DNA of 17,552 nucleotides from Chitinophagaceae bacterium (GCA_947468255.1 CANIMM010000034.1:1-17552); one strand, 5' to 3'. Shown: positions 7,889 through 15,354, counted from the first letter of the stretch. Notes: generated by a model not told the origin, from the letters alone. Numbers and translations are program-made.

Positions 7889-8860
7889 TTATGACTGAAA
7901 GTAAGCCAGCTCCTCCTTAAAATCAATATAGGGATATCGTTTGCTCAACTGCAGCAATTTTTGCAGATGGGTGTTCAAGAATTTTTTATGCAATTGGGAA
8001 CTGGGCTGAAATGGCTTGTGACTTTTTGCCGCATTGATAAGATTAATTTCTTTCATTATTATTTGTGTATCGTCATCCATACAGGTCGGAACAAATTTTT
8101 CCCACACATAATTGGTGGCGGCATAATTAGGGTGAACCATATCCTCGGCATAAAAACGATAATCTCGTAAATCATCCATCACCAGTTCATAAGCAGGGAA
8201 ATAAAATACATTTTCTCTAGTATCTACTAAGTGATGAACCGCCTGTATCAATGCGGCTTTGCTTCGATTGTTTTCTATAAAACCATCTCTCAAATGACGA
8301 ACTGGACTAACTGTGAAAATAATTTTTGCAGCAGCATTCGCCATCAATAATTCATCCAGCATTTTTGTAAACGCCGCAATTACTTGCGCTACACTGAGGA
8401 GTCTTTTTTGAAATTGATCAGTAGGCACCTTATGGCAATTAGCAACCACCTGCTGATTTTCCAGTTCATACACAAAGGCAGAACCCACTGTAATGAATAT
8501 CCATTCTGCTTTTAAAATATAATTGCTGGCCACAGCAGCAGATTCATTCATTCTCTGTAAACAAATTGATTTATCAGGATGGGAAAAACGACTGTGGTGC
8601 TCCCAACTGTTCCAGCATTCATTTTGATAAAACAACTCCTCTCCCATGATAGGCTGATTTGAAATATAAGAATGAACTGATTTTGCTATGCTAATAGGAT
8701 TGAATAAAATCCCATTCGGGTTTTCCAATACAGAAAACTTATGCTGTTTGAGTTTTGTGCCAATATTCTCCGTAAAACAAGATCCTATCAACAATAATTT
8801 ATCAATATGACGAATTGTTGTTGGGAACTTTTTGGGTGTAAATGCTAGATGAAAATCCAT
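7889..8860 (-). CDS. GSCFA domain-containing protein
   Basis: The protein (323 residues from the chosen start) belongs to the GSCFA family (PF08885), named for the motif seen here as LLIGSCFTENIG at residues 23-34. Further family marks are ENPNGILFNP (46-55), NSWEHHSRFSHPD (84-96), TVSPVRHLRDG (183-193) and ED-MVHPNYAATNYVWEKF (239-256). The GSC motif with a later Asp and His-Pro (Asp240, His243) recalls the Ser-Asp-His layout of SGNH hydrolases. Activity is unproven for this family, and whether Ser27 or Cys28 would act is open. There is no signal peptide. The ATG at 8878 would add MLINIV, whereas homologues begin near MDFHLAFTPK, so I prefer 8860. It converges on miaE (74-nt gap) and diverges from the SGNH hydrolase gene. 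Confidence 0.9.
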   Translation of the reverse strand: MDFHLAFTPKKFPTTIRHIDKLLLIGSCFTENIGTKLKQHKFSVLENPNGILFNPISIAKSVHSYISNQPIMGEELFYQNECWNSWEHHSRFSHPDKSICLQRMNESAAVASNYILKAEWIFITVGSAFVYELENQQVVANCHKVPTDQFQKRLLSVAQVIAAFTKMLDELLMANAAAKIIFTVSPVRHLRDGFIENNRSKAALIQAVHHLVDTRENVFYFPAYELVMDDLRDYRFYAEDMVHPNYAATNYVWEKFVPTCMDDDTQIIMKEINLINAAKSHKPFQPSSQLHKKFLNTHLQKLLQLSKRYPYIDFKEELAYFQS

Positions 8861-9007
8861 AACAATATTAATAAGCACACGAATTTACAGCAATGTTTTT
8901 TAATAGGAAGAATAAGTAAAAAAAGCCGACATTTAGCTAAAATTAATTTACATCGAATCATCAAATTGTTCTTGTTTAAAATGAGAATGACACTTAAAAA
9001 AAATAGA

Positions 9008-9832
9008 ATGAAAAAACTTTTAATCTTATTCATTATCGTAGTAATCGTCAGTTCTTTCTCCCAAAAGGAGATAACTTGGGTAGCGATAGGTGATTCCATC
9101 ACTTATTTAAACGATCATCCCAACGAAACGGGCAATAGGATAACAAAAGGCTATATGACCAGGGTGATTGAAAAGCTGCCTCATATTAAGTATGTTAACC
9201 AGGGGCATAATGGCTGGACTTCGGGAAGTATTGCAGAAAATATTGAAAAAATTGCCATCCCCCCCGCAGATGTATATTCCGTTTTATTGGGCACCAACGA
9301 TTGGTGGCAAGGTCGATCAATTGGAACCCTTGCAGATTATAAAAATAATACGGGTAATACAACCCTTTCTGGGGCATATCGTACGATCATCAATAAGATT
9401 CGAAGCTTGAACAGTGAAGCCAAAATCATCTTGATTACTCCCATGCAACGTGGAGATTTTATATACATTGGTAATATGAAAAACAATGCATACGGTTCCT
9501 ACCAAGAAAAGAAGGGGCAAACACTTGCTCAAATCGCAGGTGCCATTGATTCAATCGCTCGATACGAACATTTTGCACTCGTTGACCTATACCAAAAAAG
9601 AAGTTTACGCCAAGAAAAAATGGTGAAATACAAGCGCTTAAAAGACCCCAACTCAGGAAACTATAAAAACTACCCTTACCCGTCCTTTATTGGAATTCCA
9701 TTGAATCCTGAAACAGATGAGTACCCCTATCCTACCGATGCAATCGACATGACCTATGATGGGCTTCATCCTTCTGACAAGGGTTATTCTGTCATTGCCA
9801 ATATGCTAGTAAAAGAGTTAAAGAGGTTTTAG
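9008..9832 (+). CDS. Secreted SGNH/GDSL-type hydrolase
   Basis: The protein is a likely carbohydrate esterase or lipase-like hydrolase exported to the periplasm. From the ATG at 9008 it has 274 residues and starts with a compact signal peptide (MKKLLILFIIVVIVSSFS). Block I is AIGDSIT with nucleophile Ser30, block II lies around NQGHNGWTSG (64-73), block III is LLGTNDWW with Asn97, and block V is YDGLHPSDKGY with Asp251 and His254. All four SGNH blocks are present, so it should be active; the substrate is unknown. In-frame upstream starts exist (8981, and 8849, which overlaps the GSCFA start), but 9008 puts the signal peptide directly at the N terminus. The gene ends just before a strong terminator shared with the TPR gene. 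Confidence 0.88.
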   Translation: MKKLLILFIIVVIVSSFSQKEITWVAIGDSITYLNDHPNETGNRITKGYMTRVIEKLPHIKYVNQGHNGWTSGSIAENIEKIAIPPADVYSVLLGTNDWWQGRSIGTLADYKNNTGNTTLSGAYRTIINKIRSLNSEAKIILITPMQRGDFIYIGNMKNNAYGSYQEKKGQTLAQIAGAIDSIARYEHFALVDLYQKRSLRQEKMVKYKRLKDPNSGNYKNYPYPSFIGIPLNPETDEYPYPTDAIDMTYDGLHPSDKGYSVIANMLVKELKRF

Positions 9833-9898
9833 TTCATTGGAAGTCTGGGTGACTTTGTTTTTAACTTGAATACACAAAGCGAATACGATGTAAAAACT

Positions 9899-9933
9899 AA
9901 AAAGGCAGCCTGCATAGAACAGGCTGCCTTTTT
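9899..9933. terminator. Two-way intrinsic terminator between SGNH and TPR genes
   Basis: AAAAAGGCAGCCTG (9899-9912) and CAGGCTGCCTTTTT (9920-9933) form a perfect 14-bp stem with a 7-nt loop, with T-runs on both strands. It can end transcripts from the plus-strand SGNH gene and the minus-strand TPR gene. Outer GATGT (9887-9891) and ACATC (9934-9938) can extend the pairing past a small bulge. Confidence 0.9.
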
Positions 9934-9949
9934 ACATCATTAAAATAAT

Positions 9950-11218
9950 TTAATCAAATGCTTTGATCTTGGCATCATAAATAGCTATTTTTTCAGCATC
10001 TTTCTTTGCCTCATAAATATTTTTTAAAATCACCAGCGATTGCTTACAATTGATTTTTTCTGAACTCTTGGGTTTAGCAATCTTTGCAAATAAAGCAACA
10101 TTAGCTTCTGCAAAAGGGATCGCTTGTGTCATTGCAAGGTCTGATTGAGCCTGAAGGTCTTTTTTCTTTTTTAACTCATCCGGTTTAACCGCTTTTAAGT
10201 TTCTAGCTTCTTCTGAAATATCAATTGCATTGTTGTAATAAAAATTTGCCAACAAGAAATTAGCTTCGCTAGTAGATTTAATTACAAGGGCCTTTTTCAT
10301 CACCTCTGGCAATTTATTTTTATACTCCGTAGTATTGGCTTTCTGCATCTCATCGGAATAGATGTAGCGGTAAAGCTCTACCCCATAATTGAATAACAAC
10401 GTATAATTACCAGGAATTTTCCCCATCAAATCTTCATACTTCGAAAAAACCTCTGGTTTGCCTACACCATCAGTTGCTTCTTCAATCTGTAAAGCAATCC
10501 AATATTCAATGTTATTAGGATACAATTTTTTCCCTTTTGCAATAATATCAGCAAAGCCCGCCTTGTCTTTATTTGTTTTGTATCGCTCAGCCAAAACTTG
10601 ATAAGCATCGATATACTGTTGATCAGAAACATCTGCATCAGTTAATTTCTTGTAAAATATAGCAGCATCATCCAACATTTTAGCTTCTGTAGCAGCAATA
10701 GCTGAATACAAAACTAAGGTTGTGTCGAGTGCAGAAAATTTAAACCCGTTATTACCAATCAAATGGTTTGAAGCAATATAATCATGTACTTCCAAGGCTT
10801 TTTTGAAAAATTCAAACCCAGCCGCAGGATCTTTGGCGAGATAGGCCTTTACACCCAAATCGGAATAATACCCAACATAAAGGTCATAAATGGGCGAATT
10901 ATTGCGCTCTTCCATTAGTGGGACTTTAGGGTCCAGTTCTCTGTATTTTTTTAAGGCAGCAAAAGCAGTTGCCTTCATTTCTCCATTTTGAATGGCTGAT
11001 TTGGTAGAATCTTTTGAAGCTTCATTATAAAGTACCCCTTTATAAAACCATCCTTCTGGTTTTAATGCATTTTTAGGAACCGATAAAAACTTATCTACCG
11101 CATCTTTCCCTTTTTGGGTTTGTCCGAGTAGACTATAGTTTCTAATGTCTTTAATATCCTGAGCATCAATGGTAAATGTAATACTCCATAAAATAATCAA
11201 AAAGAAAAACTTTGTCAT
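9950..11218 (-). CDS. Exported tetratricopeptide-repeat protein
   Basis: The product has 422 residues with a signal peptide (MTKFFFLIILWSITFTIDA, cut before QD) and no lipobox Cys, so it is probably periplasmic. The mature part is helical and shows TPR-like pairs, for example AGFEFFKKALEVHDYI, DDAAIFYKKLTDADV with YIDAYQVLAERYKTNKDK, and TLLFNYGVELYRYIY with ANFLLANFYYNNAIDI. A Lys-rich segment (ELKKKKDLQAQSDLAM) lies late in the protein. TPR proteins of this sort usually act as scaffolds; the partner is unknown. It is a single gene with its own promoter-like element and a strong terminator. Confidence 0.85.
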   Translation of the reverse strand: MTKFFFLIILWSITFTIDAQDIKDIRNYSLLGQTQKGKDAVDKFLSVPKNALKPEGWFYKGVLYNEASKDSTKSAIQNGEMKATAFAALKKYRELDPKVPLMEERNNSPIYDLYVGYYSDLGVKAYLAKDPAAGFEFFKKALEVHDYIASNHLIGNNGFKFSALDTTLVLYSAIAATEAKMLDDAAIFYKKLTDADVSDQQYIDAYQVLAERYKTNKDKAGFADIIAKGKKLYPNNIEYWIALQIEEATDGVGKPEVFSKYEDLMGKIPGNYTLLFNYGVELYRYIYSDEMQKANTTEYKNKLPEVMKKALVIKSTSEANFLLANFYYNNAIDISEEARNLKAVKPDELKKKKDLQAQSDLAMTQAIPFAEANVALFAKIAKPKSSEKINCKQSLVILKNIYEAKKDAEKIAIYDAKIKAFD

Positions 11219-11237
11219 TTCATTAAAATTTAGGAAA

Positions 11238-11266
11238 CAAAGGTATTAGTTTGTTGGTAATACAAA
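11238..11266 (-). promoter_or_regulatory. Bacteroidota-type promoter for the TPR gene
   Basis: Read on the minus strand: TTTG (11263-11266), 17-nt spacer, then TACCTTTG (11238-11245), matching the TTG-N17-23-TAnnTTTG pattern. Transcription would start about 10-15 nt upstream of the ATG at 11218, giving a very short leader. Confidence 0.6.
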
Positions 11267-11370
11267 TTCATTGAGCAATAAAATTTCACAAAACTTCTGC
11301 AAATTGATAAAAACAGCTCCTAATTCGCTAAATTATAGGTAAAGTATAGCATATGGCTGTTAACATTTGT

Positions 11371-11378
11371 TACATTTG
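11371..11378 (+). promoter_or_regulatory. Candidate -7 box of dnaG
   Basis: TACATTTG fits TAnnTTTG and is preceded by a similar TAACATTTG 10 nt earlier. A start site about 7 nt downstream would leave a leader of roughly 20 nt before the dnaG TTG codon. No clear TTG box is visible 17-23 nt upstream, so support is partial. Confidence 0.4.
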
Positions 11379-11404
11379 CCCAAACAGACACCCGAATTAT
11401 ATAA

Positions 11405-13348
11405 TTGATATCACAAAACACCATACAACAGATCCTAAGCAGGATCGATATTATTGACATCATTGGCTCTTTTATTAAATTAAAAAAAAGAGGAACCAGT
11501 TACCTAGGATTATGTCCATTTCACAATGAAAAATCGCCTTCCTTTACCGTATCACCTGCAAAGGAAATTTACAAATGTTTTGGCTGTGGTAGAAGTGGCA
11601 ATAGCATTGGGTTTTTGATGGAGCATGAGAAATATAGTTATGTAGAAGCATTGCGCTGGCTGGCTCAAAAGTACAATGTGGATGTAGAGGAAACAGAAAC
11701 CACCCCTGAGCAAAAATTGCAGCAACTCAGTGCCGACAGTTTATTTATCATCAATGGATTTGCGCAAAAATTTTTTAGTGATTACTTATTCAATAACGAG
11801 GATGGACAAGATATTGGCCTTAGTTATTTAAAGCAGCGAGGTTTTAGGGAAGAGATCATTAAAAAGTTCCAAATAGGATTTAACCCAGAGGCCCGCGACA
11901 GCTTTGCCCAGGCAGCGATTAATGCCCAATACAATTTGGAGTTGTTGCAAAAAAGCGGACTAGTAGCCATCCGCGACGAGCGTCCCGTGGATAACTACCG
12001 AGGTCGGATCATTTTTCCAATTCACAACCAAAGTGGTAAAGTGCTGGGCTTTGGTGCCCGGATTTTAAAAACAAATGATCGTGCACCCAAATACATCAAT
12101 ACCCCGGAGAATGAAATTTATGTAAAAAGTAAAATTTTATATGGCAGTTATTTTGCCAGAATGGCCATTGATAAAGCGGATGAATGTTTATTGGTAGAAG
12201 GCTATACGGATGTGGTTTCACTTCACCAGGCAGGCATTGAAAATGTGGTAGCCAGTGGAGGAACCTCCCTTACCCCCGACCAACTGAGACTGGTAAAAAA
12301 ATACACCAATAACCTAACCATTATTTATGATGGCGATAGTGCAGGTATCAAAGCCGCTTTGCGGGGGCTCGACCTTGCCTTAGAGGAAAGTCTGAATGTA
12401 AAACTAGTTCTGATACCTGACAAAGAAGATCCAGATAGCTATGTCAATAAAGTGGGTGCCGAAGCCTTCGCCCAATTTGTGGCTGAAAATAAAAAAGACT
12501 TTATTCTTTTCCAATTGGGGGTAATGCTTCAGGATGCGGGTGCAGATAGCAATAAGAAATCTGCCGTAGTGAACCAGGTAGCAGAAACCATCTCTAAAAT
12601 TAATAAAGCAGAAGATTTTACCAAGCAACAGGATTATATCAAACAATGTGCAGAACTACTTAAAATTGAAGAAACCGGTTTGCATGCTTTGGTCAATAAA
12701 TTTATACGTGAAAAAGTAAACAAAGAGGAAAGCAGGGCCAGCCGAGAATCGGCAAATCAGCCGGCTGCAGATAATGGACATCCATTTGAAATTGAAGATG
12801 ATGCAGTAGCCCTACTTTATAAGGATGAGCCACACGAAAGGGCGATGGTTAGAAGCTTACTAGAATTCGGCCTCAAATCATGGGATGAACAGCAACGCGT
12901 AGCCGATCATGTTTTTACAGAAATTGAAGAGAACCAATTGGAGGAGCTCATCGACAATAAAAATCTAATTGACCTAATTAAAACCTACAAAGCTTGGTAT
13001 GATGAAGGCTTGGAACCCACCGCCAAAACATTTACCTACCACGAAGACAATGTCATTCGCCAATTAGCGATGCAAGTGATGGACTATGACCATGAAATAA
13101 GTCCAAATTGGAAAGAAGTATATGAAGGCAAAATTGATACCCGTGAAGATCTTTACAAAGAAGAAGTATTCAGTACAGTAAATTACCTTAAACTAAGAAA
13201 GATAAAAAGGCTGATAGATGAAAACCAACGAGATCTTGAAAAAACCCAGGCTTCAGAAGAACAACTTGTGTTACTTCAAATACACCAGCACTTAAAACAA
13301 ATGGAAATTGACCTTACTAAAAGTATTGGAACAGTTATATTCAGATAA
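11405..13348 (+). CDS. dnaG: DNA primase DnaG
   Basis: DnaG makes the RNA primers for replication together with the DnaB helicase. The 647-residue protein has the N-terminal zinc domain with ligands Cys37, His40, Cys58 and Cys61 (CPFHNEKSPSF and KCFGCGRSGN). The central RNA polymerase domain includes DNYRGRIIFPI and RAPKYINTPE. The TOPRIM core has LLVEGYTDV (Glu265) and IYDGDSAGI (Asp309, Asp311), the metal-binding acidic residues. The C-terminal region (about 450-647) is the helicase-binding part and varies between groups. The start is TTG at 11405, directly after an in-frame TAA (11402-11404). Homologues begin MISQxTI, exactly what follows this TTG, so the rare start is well supported. It heads a plus-strand cluster with three small genes. 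Confidence 0.97.
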   Translation: MISQNTIQQILSRIDIIDIIGSFIKLKKRGTSYLGLCPFHNEKSPSFTVSPAKEIYKCFGCGRSGNSIGFLMEHEKYSYVEALRWLAQKYNVDVEETETTPEQKLQQLSADSLFIINGFAQKFFSDYLFNNEDGQDIGLSYLKQRGFREEIIKKFQIGFNPEARDSFAQAAINAQYNLELLQKSGLVAIRDERPVDNYRGRIIFPIHNQSGKVLGFGARILKTNDRAPKYINTPENEIYVKSKILYGSYFARMAIDKADECLLVEGYTDVVSLHQAGIENVVASGGTSLTPDQLRLVKKYTNNLTIIYDGDSAGIKAALRGLDLALEESLNVKLVLIPDKEDPDSYVNKVGAEAFAQFVAENKKDFILFQLGVMLQDAGADSNKKSAVVNQVAETISKINKAEDFTKQQDYIKQCAELLKIEETGLHALVNKFIREKVNKEESRASRESANQPAADNGHPFEIEDDAVALLYKDEPHERAMVRSLLEFGLKSWDEQQRVADHVFTEIEENQLEELIDNKNLIDLIKTYKAWYDEGLEPTAKTFTYHEDNVIRQLAMQVMDYDHEISPNWKEVYEGKIDTREDLYKEEVFSTVNYLKLRKIKRLIDENQRDLEKTQASEEQLVLLQIHQHLKQMEIDLTKSIGTVIFR

Positions 13349-13386
13349 TTTATTTAAAAAAAATCGCTTCATCAAAAAGGCATACC

Positions 13387-13656
13387 ATGTTAAGCAATAA
13401 TGATATTTTAAAAAAACTAAGGGTCGCCCTGTCACTTCACAATGAAGATATTATACATATACTTTCTCTAGTGGATTTTGAAATGACCAAGGGGGCATTG
13501 GGTGATCTTTTTAGAAATGAGGACCATCCAGGATTTGTAGCAGCAGGGGATCAAGTGCTACGTAATTTTTTGAACGGACTGATCATTTACAAGCGAGGGA
13601 AATTGCCGGATAACAGAAAAATTGCAAAAGAGGGAGAAGGCCCTGTAAATGATTAA
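13387..13656 (+). CDS. DUF1456 family protein, single repeat (YehS-like)
   Basis: The 89-residue protein matches the DUF1456 family. E. coli YehS has two copies of the unit; here there is one, closest to the second YehS copy: LKKLRVALSLHNEDIIHIL, then DLFRNEDHPGFVAAGDQVLR and FLNGLIIYKRGK. The start MLSNNDIL matches the family N terminus. It appears soluble and cytoplasmic, with no catalytic motif; the function is unknown. It lies 38 nt after dnaG and overlaps the next gene by 8 nt, which suggests translational coupling. Confidence 0.82.
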   Translation: MLSNNDILKKLRVALSLHNEDIIHILSLVDFEMTKGALGDLFRNEDHPGFVAAGDQVLRNFLNGLIIYKRGKLPDNRKIAKEGEGPVND

Positions 13657-14008
13657 CCCCACTCAACACTTGACGAAGCTATTACGATATCAGTCCTTAA
13701 AAAAATGGACTAGCAAAAACCTAGAACTAATAGTTTGGATATCGGGCTTACTGGCACTTTATTTTATGAATGCCGAATCAACCCTGCCTACATTTTGCAT
13801 TTTTAGGATCCTAGGATTTACCCATTGCCCGGGATGCGGTATAGGCCATTCAATCCACTACGCACTCCACTTTCAATTATCGCAATCCTTTCAATCACAT
13901 TGGATGGGAATGGCAGCAGTGGTAATTATTTTTTTTAGAATTCATCAACTATTTAACTTGAAAACTAGAGGAACAATTAACAAAACCCCACTGACGGACC
14001 ATAAATAA
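13649..14008 (+). CDS. DUF2752 membrane protein
   Basis: The 119-residue protein carries the DUF2752 signature: CIFRILGFTHCPGCGIGHSI (about residues 50-69), with the paired cysteines Cys60 and Cys63 in CPGCG. A membrane helix precedes it (about 26-42, LIVWISGLLALYFM) and another follows (about 85-101, WMGMAAVVIIFFRIHQL). The role is unknown; the CPGCG motif could bind metal or act in redox chemistry, which is inference. Its ATG lies inside the last codons of the DUF1456 gene (8-nt overlap). A TM2-domain gene follows after 53 nt, an arrangement I associate with Bacteroidota. Confidence 0.85.
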   Translation: MINPTQHLTKLLRYQSLKKWTSKNLELIVWISGLLALYFMNAESTLPTFCIFRILGFTHCPGCGIGHSIHYALHFQLSQSFQSHWMGMAAVVIIFFRIHQLFNLKTRGTINKTPLTDHK

Positions 14009-14061
14009 ATTTATTCAACAGTAATTAAACATTATCTTACAATAGTAATAATCTCAAACTT

Positions 14062-14412
14062 ATGAACACTAATTTAATGATACAAATTCCGGCAGTAGAA
14101 CAGGATGAATTATCTTTTCTGCAATCCATTACTGCCAATTTACAGGAGGATAAATTACAATTGTTTATCGCAGTCTATAATAGCAAGCGTAAAAAAAAGG
14201 ACACCATTCTACTTTGTTGCCTATTGGGATTTGTGGGAGCAAGCGGTATCCAACGCTTTGTGGTAGGACAAATAGGGATGGGTATCCTCTATTTTTTTAC
14301 AGGAGGCCTCTGTTTGATTGGCACCATTGTAGACATCGTTAATCACAAGCAATTAACATTTGAGTTTAACCAAAAAATGGCAGCAGAATCAATGAGGATG
14401 GTGAATGGTTAA
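14062..14412 (+). CDS. TM2 domain-containing membrane protein
   Basis: The 116-residue protein has a polar N-terminal region (1-44), a basic patch KRKKK (42-46), and then the two-helix TM2 unit (about 48-93). The unit shows LLGFVGASGIQRFVVGQIG, the FFTGG turn and the closing GTIVDIV, the hallmark Asp near the end of helix 2. A short hydrophilic tail follows. TM2 proteins are small membrane proteins of uncertain function; the positive patch suggests a cytoplasmic N terminus. The last codons (GTG AAT GGT) carry an inverted copy of the heptamer repeated just downstream. Likely cotranscribed with DUF2752. Confidence 0.88.
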   Translation: MNTNLMIQIPAVEQDELSFLQSITANLQEDKLQLFIAVYNSKRKKKDTILLCCLLGFVGASGIQRFVVGQIGMGILYFFTGGLCLIGTIVDIVNHKQLTFEFNQKMAAESMRMVNG

Positions 14413-14471
14413 TCGGGAATAGATTTTAAATTACCTACGCAAGATTGCCCATTCACCATTGACCATTCACC
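14398..14471. repeat. CATT(C/G)AC heptamer repeats with inverted copy, possible hairpin
   Basis: Three tandem copies of CATT(C/G)AC occupy 14450-14470. The inverted form ATGGTGAATGG (14398-14408) overlaps the end of the TM2 gene. It can pair perfectly over 11 nt with 14449-14459, and its last ten bases with 14462-14471, giving two alternative hairpins around a loop of 40 nt or more. It sits between the convergent TM2 and CDGSH genes and may act as a terminator-like element for either strand, though it has no T-run. Confidence 0.6.
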
Positions 14472-14475
14472 CTAT

Positions 14476-14703
14476 TTAATTCGTTTTCTTGGGTGGCAAG
14501 GCAAATGCCTGGGCTTCATGTTCAAAATGGCCATTGTGGGCGCCATCGCAAAAAGGCTTATTCTTAGATAAACCGCAGCGGCAAATACCCACTACTTCCC
14601 TTCCTCCCAAATCATATTGATTTCCTGCTCTATCCAAAATTTCAAAATCGCCCTCTATTTTCAGAGATCCGTTGTTATTCACTGTAATTTTTGTTGTTGC
14701 CAT
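14476..14703 (-). CDS. CDGSH iron-sulfur domain protein
   Basis: This is a 75-residue [2Fe-2S] protein of the CDGSH/mitoNEET type. The ligands are Cys41, Cys43, Cys52 and His56 in ICRCGLSKNKPFCDGAH, giving the unusual three-Cys one-His cluster. The N-terminal half (ITVNNNGSLKIEGDFEIL) is beta-rich, as in small bacterial members that consist of one domain without a membrane anchor. It is probably a cytoplasmic electron-transfer or cluster-donor protein; the partner is unknown. The leader before the ATG is A-rich, as is common in Bacteroidota. It converges on the TM2 gene. Confidence 0.93.
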   Translation of the reverse strand: MATTKITVNNNGSLKIEGDFEILDRAGNQYDLGGREVVGICRCGLSKNKPFCDGAHNGHFEHEAQAFALPPKKTN

Positions 14704-14838
14704 TTTTTGTTTTTTAATTTTAATAAAGAATTTCTCTCGGGTAAATAAAGTGAATACACACTGCCATTGTGATTACTATACTTGCAATTAAATAATAGAC
14801 TTCATTGCAATAATTTATTCAGAGACTGTTAATTATTA

Positions 14839-14867
14839 CAAATGTAGTGGTTGATTGATTAAGCCAA
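14839..14867 (-). promoter_or_regulatory. Candidate promoter for the CDGSH gene
   Basis: On the minus strand, TTG (14865-14867), an 18-nt spacer and TACATTTG (14839-14846) match the Bacteroidota promoter pattern. The implied leader is about 130 nt. The remainder of the 14704-14932 spacer shows nothing else I can name. Confidence 0.45.
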
Positions 14868-14932
14868 TAATTTTTAATGTTTGGGCATTCCTTTTTACAA
14901 ACAACAACCCCTTCCAACACTAAAATTTACAG

Positions 14933-14964
14933 TTGTAAAGGCAATCATTTATTCGTACCTTTTG
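14933..14964 (+). promoter_or_regulatory. Candidate promoter for the 62-residue ORF
   Basis: TTG (14933-14935), a 20-nt spacer and TACCTTTTG (14956-14964), one T longer than TAnnTTTG, lie about 18 nt upstream of the ATG at 14983. The position supports the inner ATG and argues against the upstream extension. Confidence 0.5.
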
Positions 14965-14982
14965 AACATAAAAATCTACACA

Positions 14983-15171
14983 ATGGATACAAAAAATAAA
15001 CTGACAGCACTTAACCGTGAAGCAGTTGAAAAGCTGGAAGCCTTCATGAAAGAAAAAGGAAATGTTGGAAGCGATCACCATGAAAAAATACATAGCGCTA
15101 AAGAAGAATGGCAATTAGCTTGGAATAAATTAATGGAGGCCTTACTGATATTAGAGAAACTGGAGATTTAA
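14983..15171 (+). CDS. Small helical protein of unknown function
   Basis: From ATG 14983 the product has 62 residues, is highly charged and probably all-helical: NREAVEKLEAFMKEKG, a His-containing turn GSDHHEKIH, then KEEWQLAWNKLMEALLILEKL. The second helix is amphipathic with regularly spaced Leu/Trp, which suggests a helical hairpin or oligomer. I do not recognise the family. An open frame reaches back to 14881, but its extra residues look like untranslated sequence and lie over the promoter-like element. The ORF is followed by three hairpins (15202-15300), the last a terminator, so it is probably its own transcription unit. Confidence 0.65.
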   Translation: MDTKNKLTALNREAVEKLEAFMKEKGNVGSDHHEKIHSAKEEWQLAWNKLMEALLILEKLEI

Positions 15172-15201
15172 ACTTAGATTTTATACAATATTAGAACTAG
15201 G

Positions 15202-15297
15202 CAAGGTTATTTCTAGAAATAGAAATTTAACCTTGTGCTCACATAATAATTTGCTGGCCTATGGCGCCAGAAGACCATCCGTTAGACGGATGGTCTT
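15202..15297 (+). ncRNA. Structured spacer: three consecutive hairpins (3' UTR or small RNA)
   Basis: Hairpin 1: CAAGGTTA (15202-15209) with TAACCTTG (15228-15235), extended inward by TTTCT/AGAAA past a 2-nt bulge. Hairpin 2: CTGGC (15254-15258) with GCCAG (15266-15270). Hairpin 3 is the terminator at 15271-15297. The segment lies 30 nt past the small ORF's stop and matches no RNA family I recognise. Confidence 0.35.
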
Positions 15298-15300
15298 TTT
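15271..15300 (+). terminator. Intrinsic terminator after the small ORF
   Basis: AAGACCATCCGT (15271-15282) and ACGGATGGTCTT (15286-15297) form a perfect 12-bp stem with a TAG loop, followed by more T residues. It separates the small ORF from the desaturase gene. Confidence 0.9.
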
Positions 15301-15321
15301 CATTTATTTAATAATTTTTCA

Positions 15322-15354
15322 TTTGTCAGATAATGATCTAATTGATTAATTTTG
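15322..15354 (+). promoter_or_regulatory. Bacteroidota-type promoter upstream of the desaturase
   Basis: TTTG (15322-15325), a 21-nt spacer and TAATTTTG (15347-15354) match the consensus fully. The site lies just past the preceding terminator, as expected for a new transcription unit. It implies a leader of about 235 nt before the desaturase ATG. Confidence 0.6.

Noticed and set aside
8849..9007. N-terminal extension of the SGNH hydrolase back to 8849
   Set aside because: It overlaps the start of the GSCFA gene, encodes Lys/His-rich low-complexity sequence, and would bury the clear signal peptide that begins at 9008.
14881..14982. Upstream extension of the 62-residue ORF from a TTG at 14881
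   Set aside because: It crosses the promoter-like element at 14933-14964, and the ATG at 14983 sits at the right distance from it.
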